NCBI RefSeq assembly: GCF_003353055.1 | Contig: NZ_QKWJ01000079.1 | Location: 1-34,282, forward strand | Direction: 5' to 3' | Length of the DNA stretch: 34,282 nucleotides | DNA from: Cupriavidus lacunae | Lineage (GTDB): Bacteria > Pseudomonadota > Gammaproteobacteria > Burkholderiales > Burkholderiaceae | Shown here: positions 1 to 6,531 of the stretch, in pieces | How the letters are laid out: each line of letters begins with the position of its first letter | Numbering within the stretch: position 1 is the stretch's first letter | Notes under the pieces: model-generated | What the model was told of the DNA's origin: nothing | The model's input: the letters and a program-made list of their open reading frames with translations, nothing else | The model's database searches: none | Made by a program: the position numbers and the translations under genes

Positions 1-73
1 GAATCGCCTCCAGCGTCTGATGGTCAAATGTACGTCCGTCTCGTTTCATACACGATCCGACCGGCACGGGCAT
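1..73 (-). CDS. IS630-like transposase, N-terminal end only (runs off the left edge)
   Basis: Only 24 codons are visible; the rest lies beyond position 1. The stretch MKRDGRTFDHQTLEAI looks like the start of the helix-turn-helix region of IS630-type transposases, which often begin MKRDGRxLDHxTLExIR. The natural start is probably the ATG at 49-47; an in-frame ATG at 73-71 adds eight residues. No clear terminal inverted repeat was recognised in the 170 bp to its right, which hold no gene I can support. The identification rests on a short peptide and is moderate. Confidence 0.45.
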   Translation of the reverse strand, partial: MPVPVGSCMKRDGRTFDHQTLEAI

Positions 74-241
74 CGCAAAGTTCCCCAATTTGTCGACTTA
101 CTTATCGACTGGTGAGTAAACGTCCGCTCCGCCCAGATAGCGAGCGCTCGCTGAGCGCAAGTATCACACCGCTTCGCGACACGGCCTTTCGTATGGAAGC
201 CAACTCGCAGGCCGCGAGGACCCGCTAACAAGAGGTGCGAC

Positions 242-1678
242 TCAAGAAGCGCGCTCATTCGCTTCGCTGTACCCGGCGCTGACCTCTCGCCAGGCCGCGA
301 TAATCGAATCCGCCGATCGATCGATATCCTCTTCAGCCGTGGCCCACGAAATGACGGAGAAGCGCATGACGAGCCTGCCGTGCCAAGTGGCCTCCGCGAC
401 GTAGCAGATTCCCGCAGCTTGGACTCGCTTGATGGTGGCCCTGGTTACTTGATCTCGGCGCTCAGGCGGCCCTTCCATGCCAAACTGTACGACAAACTGG
501 TTCAGCTCCACTTGATTGAGAATCTCAACACCGGCTTCAGATCCGAGCCGATCCGCCATGCGCCGGGCGAGAAGACAATGTCGCTCAATCATCGCCGCAA
601 TGCCACTGCGCCCGAGTGTGCGGATAAGCGCCCACGTCGCGAAGCCGCGCGCACGCCTTGAAAGCTCGGGGACATAGTGAAAGGGTTCCCGGCATTCTTC
701 GCCCGCTGCGGGCAGATAGCTCGCTTCGTATGCCATCGCGTGCCGGTGTGCATCCGCGTCGCGGACGATGGCATAACCGCAATCGTAGGGCGTTTGCAGC
801 CACTTGTGGCCGTCGGTTGCCCAGGAGTCCGCCTGTTCGACGCCCGCGGTTAATTGGATCAGGGACGGACAGGCTCTGGCCCATAGCCCAAACGCTCCAT
901 CGACATGAATCCAGCCGCCATGGAGATGCACAATGTCCACGATCTCCCGGAATGGATCGAACGCGCCAGTGTTGATCTGGCCGGCTTGAACAATGACTAT
1001 CAGCGGTCCATCGCAGGACACCAAGGCCCTGGACAACGCGGCAACCTGCATACGTCCCGCATCATCAGTCGCGATTCGGGTGACGCGATCGTGCCCAAGT
1101 CCGAGATAACGCAACGCGGCAAAGATGGCGGCATGAGCGTCGTCGCCGATGCATACGTTGATTGGGGGGGCGCCGAACAAGCCATCAGCATCGGCATTCC
1201 ACCCGATCTGTCGCAAAACCGTACTTCTGGCCGCAGCAAGGCAAACGAACGTTGCCATCGTCGCCCCTGTCGTGAAGCCTATCGAGCAGCACGCAGGCAA
1301 AGACAGCAAGTCCAGCAGCCACTCAACCACAATTTGCTCTACGACTGCATTCGCGGGGGACCCAAGATAGCTCCCGCTGTTTTGCCCCCACATGCTTGTC
1401 AGCCAGTCGGCCGCGACGCCGACTGGATGGGAGCCGCCTATCACCTTGGCAAAGAACCGAGGGCCTGCCTCCCCCATGAGGCCTGCGTCTACACCGGCGG
1501 CCAACTGCCTTATGACTTCGGGGGGCGACATGCCATCGTCAGGCGTGGGTGCATACAGTACTTCCCACAATTCATCGAAGCTGGCGGTCGCCGCAGGCCT
1601 GCGCGTCGTTCGGGAGTCATGGAAAGCCATGGCGAGAGCATAAGCCTCCTCGAAAGCGGCGCGTTGCTCGTCCGACAT
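242..1678 (-). CDS. PLP-dependent group II decarboxylase (aromatic amino acid decarboxylase family)
   Basis: This 478-residue protein has the usual length of the glutamate/tyrosine/aromatic L-amino acid decarboxylase family, cytosolic enzymes that remove CO2 from amino acids with pyridoxal phosphate. Seen in the sequence: HVDGAFGLW, where Asp contacts the PLP ring nitrogen, and TDGHKWLQTPYDCG, whose Lys forms the Schiff base. The glycine-rich GFTTGATMAT segment matches the PLP phosphate-binding region. The ATG at 1678 follows AGGGGG. Substrate cannot be read from sequence; relatives act on Trp, Phe, Tyr, Glu or Asp, and several members are annotated only as aspartate aminotransferase family proteins. 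It stands alone, with a 14-bp palindrome 23 bp upstream of the start that may be its operator. Confidence 0.85.
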   Translation of the reverse strand: MSDEQRAAFEEAYALAMAFHDSRTTRRPAATASFDELWEVLYAPTPDDGMSPPEVIRQLAAGVDAGLMGEAGPRFFAKVIGGSHPVGVAADWLTSMWGQNSGSYLGSPANAVVEQIVVEWLLDLLSLPACCSIGFTTGATMATFVCLAAARSTVLRQIGWNADADGLFGAPPINVCIGDDAHAAIFAALRYLGLGHDRVTRIATDDAGRMQVAALSRALVSCDGPLIVIVQAGQINTGAFDPFREIVDIVHLHGGWIHVDGAFGLWARACPSLIQLTAGVEQADSWATDGHKWLQTPYDCGYAIVRDADAHRHAMAYEASYLPAAGEECREPFHYVPELSRRARGFATWALIRTLGRSGIAAMIERHCLLARRMADRLGSEAGVEILNQVELNQFVVQFGMEGPPERRDQVTRATIKRVQAAGICYVAEATWHGRLVMRFSVISWATAEEDIDRSADSIIAAWREVSAGYSEANERAS

Positions 1679-1700
1679 GGCGGCCCCCTACGAAAGATTG

Positions 1701-1714
1701 CTCTATTTATAGAG
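1701..1714. promoter_or_regulatory. Perfect 14-bp palindrome upstream of the decarboxylase gene
   Basis: CTCTATTTATAGAG is a perfect inverted repeat centred about 30 bp before the start codon at 1678, in a locally AT-rich patch. The position suits an operator or promoter overlap. No regulator gene is adjacent, so this is inference from symmetry and position only. The following stretch to 1977 holds no gene I can support. Confidence 0.35.
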
Positions 1715-1977
1715 GCTCTAGCGAATAGTTTTAAGGCCTTTATTTGTCGGGCGACACTGTCGGCCATATGCGAAGCCTTCCCCAGGGCCGACGAGCCGCC
1801 CACGAGTCACGTCAAAGTCTGACCGCTTGACCTTGAAACCTGCCGCTGGCACCGGGCGGTGTCGAAGGGCGGAAACGGGTCGCGAAGAGACGACCGCGTA
1901 GCGGCCTTGCCCGTTGCCCCTTGCGGCAGGGAGGCCGCACGCACCGAAACATCGGTCCGTGCGGCCAAAGCGCCGGC

Positions 1978-2277
1978 TTATTCGACGCTAAGTGTGGCCT
2001 TCATGGTCGGATGGAATGTGCAGGTGTAAGGAAAGATGCCGGTCCTCCTAGATATGTATTTCCACGAATTGCCTGGCGCGATGCCCTTCGAGTCAAAGCC
2101 ACCAGATTGTGCGGTCACCGTGTGTGGGAAGGGATCCTTGTTGACCCACACGACGATGTCACAGGGCCATATGCTAAGCGTCTGCGGTTCGAAACAGGTT
2201 CCCTCGATCACCACGGTGTGCATGACGGGCTTGGCGCGGATTGAGCCGCTCATAGGCCTCGCGGCGTCGAAAGCCAT
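1978..2277 (-). CDS. Cupredoxin-like blue copper protein lacking a signal peptide
   Basis: About 99 residues carry a plastocyanin/amicyanin-type fold. The type 1 copper ligands are visible: His in DPFPHTVTAQ, then Cys, His and Met in YTCTFHPTM near the C-terminus. The core HTVVIEG...FEPQTL...VVWVNKDPFPHTV is typical of small periplasmic cupredoxins that carry electrons or bind copper. The odd point is the N-terminus: relatives have a Sec signal peptide, but neither the start chosen here (ATG 2277) nor the longer in-frame extension to 2418 gives a hydrophobic leader, and no good ribosome binding site precedes either. The 5' end is probably damaged, so the protein may be unexpressed or not exported. 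Confidence 0.7.
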   Translation of the reverse strand: MAFDAARPMSGSIRAKPVMHTVVIEGTCFEPQTLSIWPCDIVVWVNKDPFPHTVTAQSGGFDSKGIAPGNSWKYISRRTGIFPYTCTFHPTMKATLSVE

Positions 2278-2402
2278 GACCGACTCGGAAAGCACTACTG
2301 TTCGAGCGCTTCGTCTCAAAGGAGTTCGGCGAGCCGAGCCGCTCGATATCGACGGGGACTTCGAACACCAGCACATACCACCACATCTATGCACGCCGCA
2401 TA

Positions 2403-2561
2403 AGCATAGCGCGGACACCGTGCTATCTCGCCGTGCTGGCCTCGCGCATGCAGAGGCAATCCCGCAATGCGCGCGCGGTGCGCTGGCAGAACCGCGTCTT
2501 CGGCAACGTGCTGGTCCCGGTAGGCGCCGCGCTCTTCTTCGTGCGCAGGCAGTCCGCCTGA
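2403..2561 (+). pseudogene. C-terminal remnant of a LysE/RhtB-family amino acid exporter
   Basis: A frame ending in TGA at 2559-2561 reads YLAVLASRMQRQSRNARAV, then WQNRVFGNVLVPVGAALFF. This resembles the last transmembrane helix and tail of LysE-family exporters, where a basic loop followed by W.NR..G....G..L is usual. Nothing recognisable precedes it; the upstream sequence belongs to the cupredoxin locus on the other strand. It is a gene fragment without function by itself. Similarity is short, so confidence is modest. Confidence 0.4.
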
Positions 2562-2649
2562 GTCTTTATGCGGGGGCATGGGCGTGCTGGTGGCACTCGG
2601 GCGGCGGGTTTGCTTCAATGAAGGCAGATCGCCATCGCGGAGACGCCCC

Positions 2650-2820
2650 ATGCGCACCTTCCTGACGCCGCTTGCCCAGTCCCGCCACCGGCCGGCCCAT
2701 ACAGTGCCGCCGATCGAGGAGCCGCCGCCCCCGGGCATTCCGCCGGACTTGCCGCCGATCGAGCATCCACCGCCACCGGCGGAACCGCCAGTGGCGGTAC
2801 CGCCGCCATCCTACGAGTAG
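2650..2820 (+). CDS. Small proline-rich hypothetical protein
   Basis: The product is 56 residues, beginning MRTFLTPLAQSRHRPAH and followed by a tail almost entirely of Pro, Glu and aliphatic residues (IEEPPPPGIPPDLPPIE and so on). The ATG at 2650 follows GCGGAGACGCCCC, an acceptable ribosome binding site, which is why it is preferred to the in-frame start at 2578. Similar short Pro-rich ORFs occur in Burkholderiales genomes, with no known function. Its stop overlaps the end of the yifB remnant on the opposite strand by 10 bp. Confidence 0.5.
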   Translation: MRTFLTPLAQSRHRPAHTVPPIEEPPPPGIPPDLPPIEHPPPPAEPPVAVPPPSYE

Positions 2821-3096
2821 CGCAGCGCGCGCCGGTATTGAATCGCTTCGCCCACGTTGGCGGCCTGCAGGATCGCGGCGCGGTCGAGATCCGCAATGAT
2901 GTGGGCGATCTTTAGCACTCAAAAGTACGAACGGGCGGGCCAACCCAGCTTTGTCATGGCCCCGCACAGCAGCGCCTCCGCTTCCTTTGCCCACCGCGCC
3001 AGTCGCCGTTCGGACGCGGCCAGCACGCGGACCTCGGCGCTTGGCTCGCCCGGCGGGCCGTCCAGCATCTCCTCTGACAATGGTGGCCCGGTACCT
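2811..3096 (-). pseudogene. comM: yifB/comM (Mg-chelatase-like ATPase) C-terminal remnant with a nonsense codon
   Basis: Reading leftwards, one frame gives DGPPGEPSAEVRVLAASERR, then AMTKLGWPARSYF, a TGA at 2921-2919, then VLKIAHIIADLDRAAIL and VGEAIQYRRALRYS before the true stop at 2813-2811. This is the C-terminal region of the YifB/ComM family (usual form: SARAYHRVLKVARTIADL...HVAEAIQYR). The TGA sits where relatives have Arg, as a CGA-to-TGA change would give, and the frame is otherwise unbroken. The ATPase core and N-terminus are absent. ComM is a branch-migration helicase used in natural transformation; this copy cannot work. Confidence 0.7.
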
Positions 3097-3162
3097 GGTC
3101 TATGAGACCTTCCACTATTGCTGTCACGTCCACGACAATTGATTCGTGCGCAACATGCCCGG

Positions 3163-3450
3163 ATGAAGTACATGAACCTCACCTTTCCCGTCACCGACTG
3201 GTTGCTGGGCAACAGCTACCTGCGCAGAGGTCGGTTCGGTCGCCTCTTTTATCGCTACAGTGAGTATGTCAAGGAAGAGTTCCGGCCCATCATCAACAAG
3301 TTCTATAACGACCATTCCCGCATGACCCTGGGCGGACCGACGATAAGCGCCGCAAGATGGCAGCCTGAGGGCGCGGCAACCACCTGCCATGAGAGGTATC
3401 CTTACGTTTCACGCAAGCTACCGATGAAAGCCTGTTGCAGGAGCCGGTAG
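3163..3450 (+). CDS. Unrecognised protein, probably truncated
   Basis: The first 55 residues (MKYMNLTFPVTDWLLGNSYL ... FRPIINKFYNDHSRMTLGG) look like a real protein by composition and codon use, with aromatic and acidic residues well spread. After TLGG the translation turns into low-quality sequence rich in Arg and Cys, as if the gene were joined to unrelated DNA. I do not recognise the family. The transposase remnant beginning at about 3426 is consistent with a break near here. The downstream stop at 3450 is likely incidental. Confidence 0.35.
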   Translation: MKYMNLTFPVTDWLLGNSYLRRGRFGRLFYRYSEYVKEEFRPIINKFYNDHSRMTLGGPTISAARWQPEGAATTCHERYPYVSRKLPMKACCRSR

Positions 3451-3548
3451 CGGACGAGGCCTCGGTCGTCCGCTTCAGGCGCCATCGTGTGTCACGGGCG
3501 ATCGATGCAGTCACCCTCCCTTCCCTACTGGCGTCCTCGGTGTATTGA
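3426..3548 (+). pseudogene. Possible IS5-type transposase N-terminal fragment
   Basis: The frame reads ESLLQEPVADEASVVRFRRH and runs on to a TGA at 3546. The pattern DE(S/A)S(V/I)(V/L)RFRH is common near the N-terminus of IS5-group transposases. After RFRRHR the similarity fades. This is a weak call on about 20 residues; an unrelated out-of-frame translation is possible. From here to the terminator at 3675 nothing else is recognised, apart from the palindromic GGGCGCGCCC that occurs twice (3645-3654 and 3659-3668). Confidence 0.28.
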
Positions 3549-3674
3549 GTTGCAAAATCGGTTCAAGCACGAGCGTCGCTGCTGTCATGCACACCCGATC
3601 CCGCGAAGTCGCGCTGCCAAGTGCCCCAACCCGGCCGCAGGCATGGGCGCGCCCTGCCGGGCGCGCCCAAAGAA

Positions 3675-3700
3675 AAGGCAGAAGCGAACGCTTCTGCCTT
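3675..3700 (-). terminator. Rho-independent terminator of the rpsF-rpsR-rplI block
   Basis: Two perfect 12-base arms (3675-3686 and 3689-3700, AAGGCAGAAGCG and its complement) enclose a 2-base loop. On the minus strand the stem is followed by TTCTTT, a short U-rich tail. It lies 60 bp past the rplI stop, so it is the terminator of the ribosomal protein block read on the minus strand. It has stayed perfect although rplI has decayed. Confidence 0.75.
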
Positions 3701-3760
3701 CCCTCGCTGACACACTCCACCGCCCCGGGTGAGAGCCCTTGCCGGCGGCAATGCCAATGC

Positions 3761-4184
3761 TTAGACGTGTTCGCCCAGGACGGACGCGGTCACGTCCACG
3801 GCCACGTCAGTATGCAGCGCAACGCTGACCTGGTCACCCACCAGCTTCAGCGGGCCGTTGGGCAAGCGCACCTGGGCTTCTTGACCATGAGCCTTGGGTG
3901 CCCAGGGCTTCGGCGATGCCTGCGTTGGTGACCGAATCGAACTGGCAGCCGCCCACACCGGACTTCCGGTCAGACCGTTCAGCTTCTCGCCTTCGGCCTG
4001 CACGGGCGGCCAGCTTCTGGGCGGCAGCCTTTTCCAGTTCGACGCGCTTGACTTCGAGCTCGCTGATGGCGGTTTGCGTAGCGCGGCGGGCCTTCTTGTT
4101 CGGGATCAGAAGTTACGGGCGTAGCCGTCCTTCACGCGAACGATGTCACCCAAGCAGCCCAGGCTGATAATTTTTTCCTTGCAT
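3761..4184 (-). pseudogene. rplI: Ribosomal protein L9 gene, frameshifted
   Basis: L9 binds 23S rRNA in the large subunit. Here the C-terminal part is readable (RLPNGPLKLVGDQVSVALHT ... SVLGEHV, stop at 3761), as is AEGEKLNGLT in the middle, but these are joined by out-of-frame sequence. The start (ATG at 4184) gives only MQGKNYQPGLLG before a stop: compared with a normal MQIILLEKVVNLGNLGD start, bases are missing right after the second codon. Further on, DNA matching VRVKDGYARNF lies in a different frame, and a C is missing in the Asn-Phe-Leu-Ile codons. Several indels rule out a working protein. It follows rpsR as in the usual rpsF-priB-rpsR-rplI operon. Confidence 0.85.
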
Positions 4185-4210
4185 CGTATTTTCCTTAACG
4201 GCCTGGGCAA

Positions 4211-4489
4211 TCAGTGCTTGTGCAGGTCCGTGTAGGGCAGCAGCGCGAGGAAGCGCGCGCGCTTGATGGCCGTATCGAGCTGACGCTGATAGTGCGCCTT
4301 GGTGCCAGTCAGGCGAGCGGGCGTGATCTTGGCATTGTCGCCGATGAAGTCCTTCAGGGTGTCCAGATCCTTGTAGTCGATCTGTTCCACGCCAGCCACG
4401 GTGAAGCGGCAATAGCGCTTGCGCTTGAACAGTGAGCTTTCCTTTTTGAAAGGCTTCTTCTTTTTATCGCTACGTTTGATGAATGCCAT
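4211..4489 (-). CDS. rpsR: 30S ribosomal protein S18 (intact second-copy type)
   Basis: The 92-residue frame is complete. The core KRYCRFTVAGVEQIDYKDLD, then TLKDFIGDNAKITPARLTGT and YQRQLDTAIKRARFLALLPY, is S18 of betaproteobacterial type; S18 binds 16S rRNA with S6 on the platform of the small subunit. AGGGA precedes the ATG by nine bases. The N-terminal tail (MAFIKRSDKKKKPFKKESSL) is more lysine-rich than I expect for a Cupriavidus housekeeping S18. Its operon partners rpsF, priB and rplI around it are all broken, which implies that a complete operon exists elsewhere and that this copy is an extra one still under selection, or a recent arrival. If no other rpsR exists, this is essential. 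Confidence 0.9.
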   Translation of the reverse strand: MAFIKRSDKKKKPFKKESSLFKRKRYCRFTVAGVEQIDYKDLDTLKDFIGDNAKITPARLTGTKAHYQRQLDTAIKRARFLALLPYTDLHKH

Positions 4490-4511
4490 GATTCGATCCC
4501 TTACCGATGCC

Positions 4512-4574
4512 TTACATATCAGCGATATGGAAGACGAGAACCTTGCCGTTGCGGCGCCTGCGAGCCCGCGGCGG
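4512..4574 (-). pseudogene. priB: priB C-terminal remnant
   Basis: Directly upstream of rpsR, twenty codons read RARRRRNGKVLVFHIADM before a TAA at 4514-4512, preceded in frame by TGA. This matches the end of betaproteobacterial PriB (typically FLARRSRNS+TLVFHI). PriB is a single-strand DNA-binding replication restart protein normally encoded between rpsF and rpsR. The OB-fold body is missing; the DNA from 4575 to 4695 gives nothing recognisable. Confidence 0.55.
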
Positions 4575-4695
4575 TCAGGCCAGGTGCGAAGCGGAGCGCA
4601 GTGCGGGGAAGCCCAGGCCAGCTTACAGTAATACGACTCTCATTGTGCCCGATCGTGGCCGCCATGAAAGCCTGCGCCACAACACTACTTGATGC

Positions 4696-4839
4696 TTAGG
4701 CCGCTACTGGGGTTTCGGCTGGCGACTGGAGTGCGGCCTTGTGGGCTTCTTCGCGCTGCACTTCCTTCATCATTGGCGACGGCGCGGTTTCGGCCTTCTT
4801 GGTCTGGACGATGGGGTGACGCAACACGGCATCGTTGTG
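4696..4839 (-). pseudogene. rpsF: Ribosomal protein S6 C-terminal remnant
   Basis: The frame HNDAVLRHPIVQTKKAETAP followed by SPMMKEVQREEAHKAALQ and a TAA at 4698-4696 is the C-terminal third of S6 (normally FNDAVLRHLIVK.KKAETAPSPMMKEVQREEA). The preceding residues up to about 4840 are unrelated, so the 5' two thirds of the gene has been lost. S6 pairs with S18 in the small subunit; its position as first gene of the rpsF-priB-rpsR-rplI order confirms the identity of the block. Confidence 0.75.
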
Positions 4840-4844
4840 ACGGG

Positions 4845-5123
4845 CTACGCCGTCTCGGCTTCCCACTCGCGGGCGGTGCTGGCGACGGTGCATTCCTGGT
4901 CAATGGGCCGAGGGATCGGCTTCGCCGCGGCCTCAGCCGGCTCGGCCTGCTCCAAGGATGTGGCCGTCACCCGGCTGGTTGTGTTTGGAGACGGACGCAG
5001 CCACGCCATCAACGCCGCCCAGCGCTCGTTGAGGCGAGAGCGAGGCGACAAGGTCGTCGAAGTATGCCGCTGCTGGGCCGCTTTCTCTCGCGGGTGATCC
5101 AGATCACGAATCCGGTAGCACAT
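4845..5123 (-). CDS. Small hypothetical protein with strong ribosome binding site
   Basis: The product is 92 residues, starting MCYRIRDLDHPREKAAQQRH. The ATG at 5123 is preceded by AAAGGAGGTATCCG, a near-ideal Shine-Dalgarno at good spacing, the best translation signal in this part of the window. The middle is hydrophilic and Ala/Glu-rich. Its stop is a few bases from where the S6 remnant begins, so the 3' end may be a junction and the natural protein may have ended differently. No family recognised. The 290 bp upstream to 5413 show nothing I can support. Confidence 0.45.
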   Translation of the reverse strand: MCYRIRDLDHPREKAAQQRHTSTTLSPRSRLNERWAALMAWLRPSPNTTSRVTATSLEQAEPAEAAAKPIPRPIDQECTVASTAREWEAETA

Positions 5124-5413
5124 CGGATACCTCCTTTCGGAAGGCGGAGACGAAAACTCGTCCCCACGAGCATCGCTGCATTCCGGCGGGGACGATCACT
5201 TCCAGTATGGAATGTGCACGCGCTGACCGCCACCCGAACTGGCTGTTTCACCTCCCGGGGCACCCGGAGCGGCCATGCCACCGCGCGCGGTACTACGGGA
5301 TACTGGCCGCTCCTGCCAGCTGGTTACCGCCCTCGCCTACCTGGCGTGGGCCTCGGGCCCATGCTGAACCCACTATCACCAGACGACCGCCCCAGGCTAA
5401 TCCGCTGTCGAAG

Positions 5414-5596
5414 CTATCCAATCCGGAAAAACTCCACGCTCTGCCCCGCATTGACCGCCCGGCGCGGCCAGTCCGGCATCTCACCCTGTCGGTCCCAGGT
5501 GAGCCCTTCGGCATTGCGGTAGCAGACCGCCGGCGGCGGCGGAGGCGGTGGCGGATCAAAGCACCCCGCCGCCTTTAGTTCCTCCATCGTCAGCCC
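5414..5596 (-). pseudogene. H-NS-family protein, C-terminal copy of a partial duplication
   Basis: The frame reads GLTMEELKAAGCFD, a run of eight prolines, then VCYRNAEGLTWDRQGEMPDW and AVNAGQSVEFFRIG to the stop. This is the linker and DNA-binding domain of small H-NS/MvaT-like nucleoid proteins of Cupriavidus and Ralstonia, where YRN.EG.TW.G.GEMPDWL is the AT-hook-like core. It lacks the usual N-terminal RAEAIRWIQAQMAEY helix; upstream in frame is instead part of the neighbouring copy. It looks like the 3' half of a gene whose 5' half is the entry at 5590-5781. Confidence 0.6.
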
Positions 5597-5781
5597 TGCC
5601 CGTCCCCAGTGAGCCTCTCGGCATTGCGGTAACAGACCGGACACGCGACGGGTGGTGGCGGCAGCGGCGGATCGAAGCCTGCCGCCTCCAGTTCATCCAT
5701 CGTCAGCCCGTAGTTGGCCATCTCTGCCTGGATCCAGCGTATCGCGTCCGCCCGCTCAATTTCTGTTGCCGTCGTTGCCAT
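5590..5781 (-). pseudogene. H-NS-family protein, N-terminal copy, cut short in the DNA-binding domain
   Basis: The 63 codons from ATG 5781 give RADAIRWIQAEMANYGLTMD, a proline-rich linker and CPVCYRNAERLTGDGQG, then stop. The oligomerisation helix and linker of an H-NS-type protein are present but the DNA-binding domain stops at the point where relatives continue EMPDW. The next copy (5414-5596) supplies the missing end. A segment of about 110 bp spanning linker and YRNAEG core is thus present twice, which reads as a tandem partial duplication. No clear ribosome binding site precedes the start. A shortened protein of this kind could act as a dominant-negative partner, but that is speculation. 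Confidence 0.55.
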
Positions 5782-6097
5782 CGGGGTTGAGGGAGGTAGC
5801 AGGCACGCCAGGTACTTCCTCCGCGCTCGGCGCCGGGCCGCCGGCCTTGCGCCGCCGTTCACTACCGCCATCCCGCTCGCGCGGCGCCACGCGCGATAGT
5901 GCCAGCAGCTGGCCTGCGAGCGCCGCTTCGGCTTCGGCCCGCTCGGCCCGGCGCTGCGCCGCGGCGCGCCTGGCACGCGACTCCTCCAGCGCGGCGCGTA
6001 GCGCGGTCAATTCCGCCTCCAGTCGCGGCATCGCTTCCATCCGCAACTGCGCCTTGGCCAATCCAGTGCGCGCCCTTGCGCCAGCCTCTCTGCACAT
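5756..6097 (-). pseudogene. KfrA-like DNA-binding protein, C-terminal coiled-coil part
   Basis: The frame holds RMEAMPRLEAELTALRAALE and RRAAAQRRAERAEAEAALAG, a continuous Ala/Arg/Glu-rich coiled coil, ending ...NPDGNDGNRN. This is the tail typical of KfrA-like proteins found on plasmids and islands, whose N-terminal helix-turn-helix is found in the separate piece at 6250-6433. The two are parted by the inverted-repeat element at 6101-6201 and an in-frame stop. The 3' end overlaps the start of the H-NS-like reading frame by 26 bp, suggesting the two were adjacent, coupled genes. Confidence 0.55.
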
Positions 6098-6100
6098 TTA

Positions 6101-6201
6101 GGGGTGATCGTACCTTTCGTGCAAAAGCTGGCGGTGATCACCTGGCGAGCCGCTTGGGACAAGGCTATGCGTCTATTTCGCACGAAAGGTACGATCTCCC
6201 C
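6101..6201. mobile_element. 101-bp element with 22-bp inverted repeats inside the kfrA-like gene
   Basis: Seventeen bases at 6106-6122 (GATCGTACCTTTCGTGC) recur as an exact inverted copy at 6180-6196. Counting one mismatch the arms are 22 bp, 6101-6122 and 6180-6201, and each starts GGGG from the outside. The 57-bp centre has no ORF. It separates the N- and C-terminal parts of the KfrA-like gene. A GGGG outer end is typical of Tn3-family terminal repeats, so a Tn3-derived miniature element is possible, but the 5-bp flanks (ATTTA and TGCTC) are not duplicated, so insertion is not proven. Confidence 0.5.
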
Positions 6202-6249
6202 TGCTCCCGCGCGCTCCAGCTCGGTCGAGAATTGGGTACGCAGTTCGGG

Positions 6250-6433
6250 CTAGCTGACGGCCCGCGGCTGCAGCACCTCCGCCGGCGTGCCCATGTTTCC
6301 CTTGCGCACCAGGCTGTAGCGCTTGTTGGCGGTGGGCGTGACACCGTAGCGGAAGAACAGCAACCAGCACACCTCGCGGTACAGCGCACGGGTTTCGGGG
6401 AAGCGGCTGCGCAGCTCGGTCAAGTCGGCCTGT
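6250..6433 (-). pseudogene. KfrA-like DNA-binding protein, N-terminal part
   Basis: The frame reads LQADLTELRSRFPETRALYR, EVCWLLFFRYGVTPTANKRY and SLVRKGNMGTPAEVLQ before a TAG at 6252-6250. This is the N-terminal region of a KfrA-like plasmid or island regulator (usual form: LYREVC.LLFFRYGITPTANKLYQLVRKGSM..PAEAL). No start codon is obvious at the right end, where the sequence joins another locus near 6430. Together with 5756-6097 it makes one broken gene. Confidence 0.55.
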
Positions 6434-6531
6434 AGGAGACTGCGCCAAAATGGAGGCGAACTCCCTGACTCCCGCTCTTCGCATCGAGATCCATGCCATG
6501 TGAGTTCAGTGCGGCGTACAGCGAAACGAGT

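Noticed and set aside
905..1822. A 305-codon plus-strand frame opposite the decarboxylase
   Set aside because: Antisense shadow: composition is rich in Arg, Gly and Pro without domain motifs, while the opposite strand is a clear enzyme.
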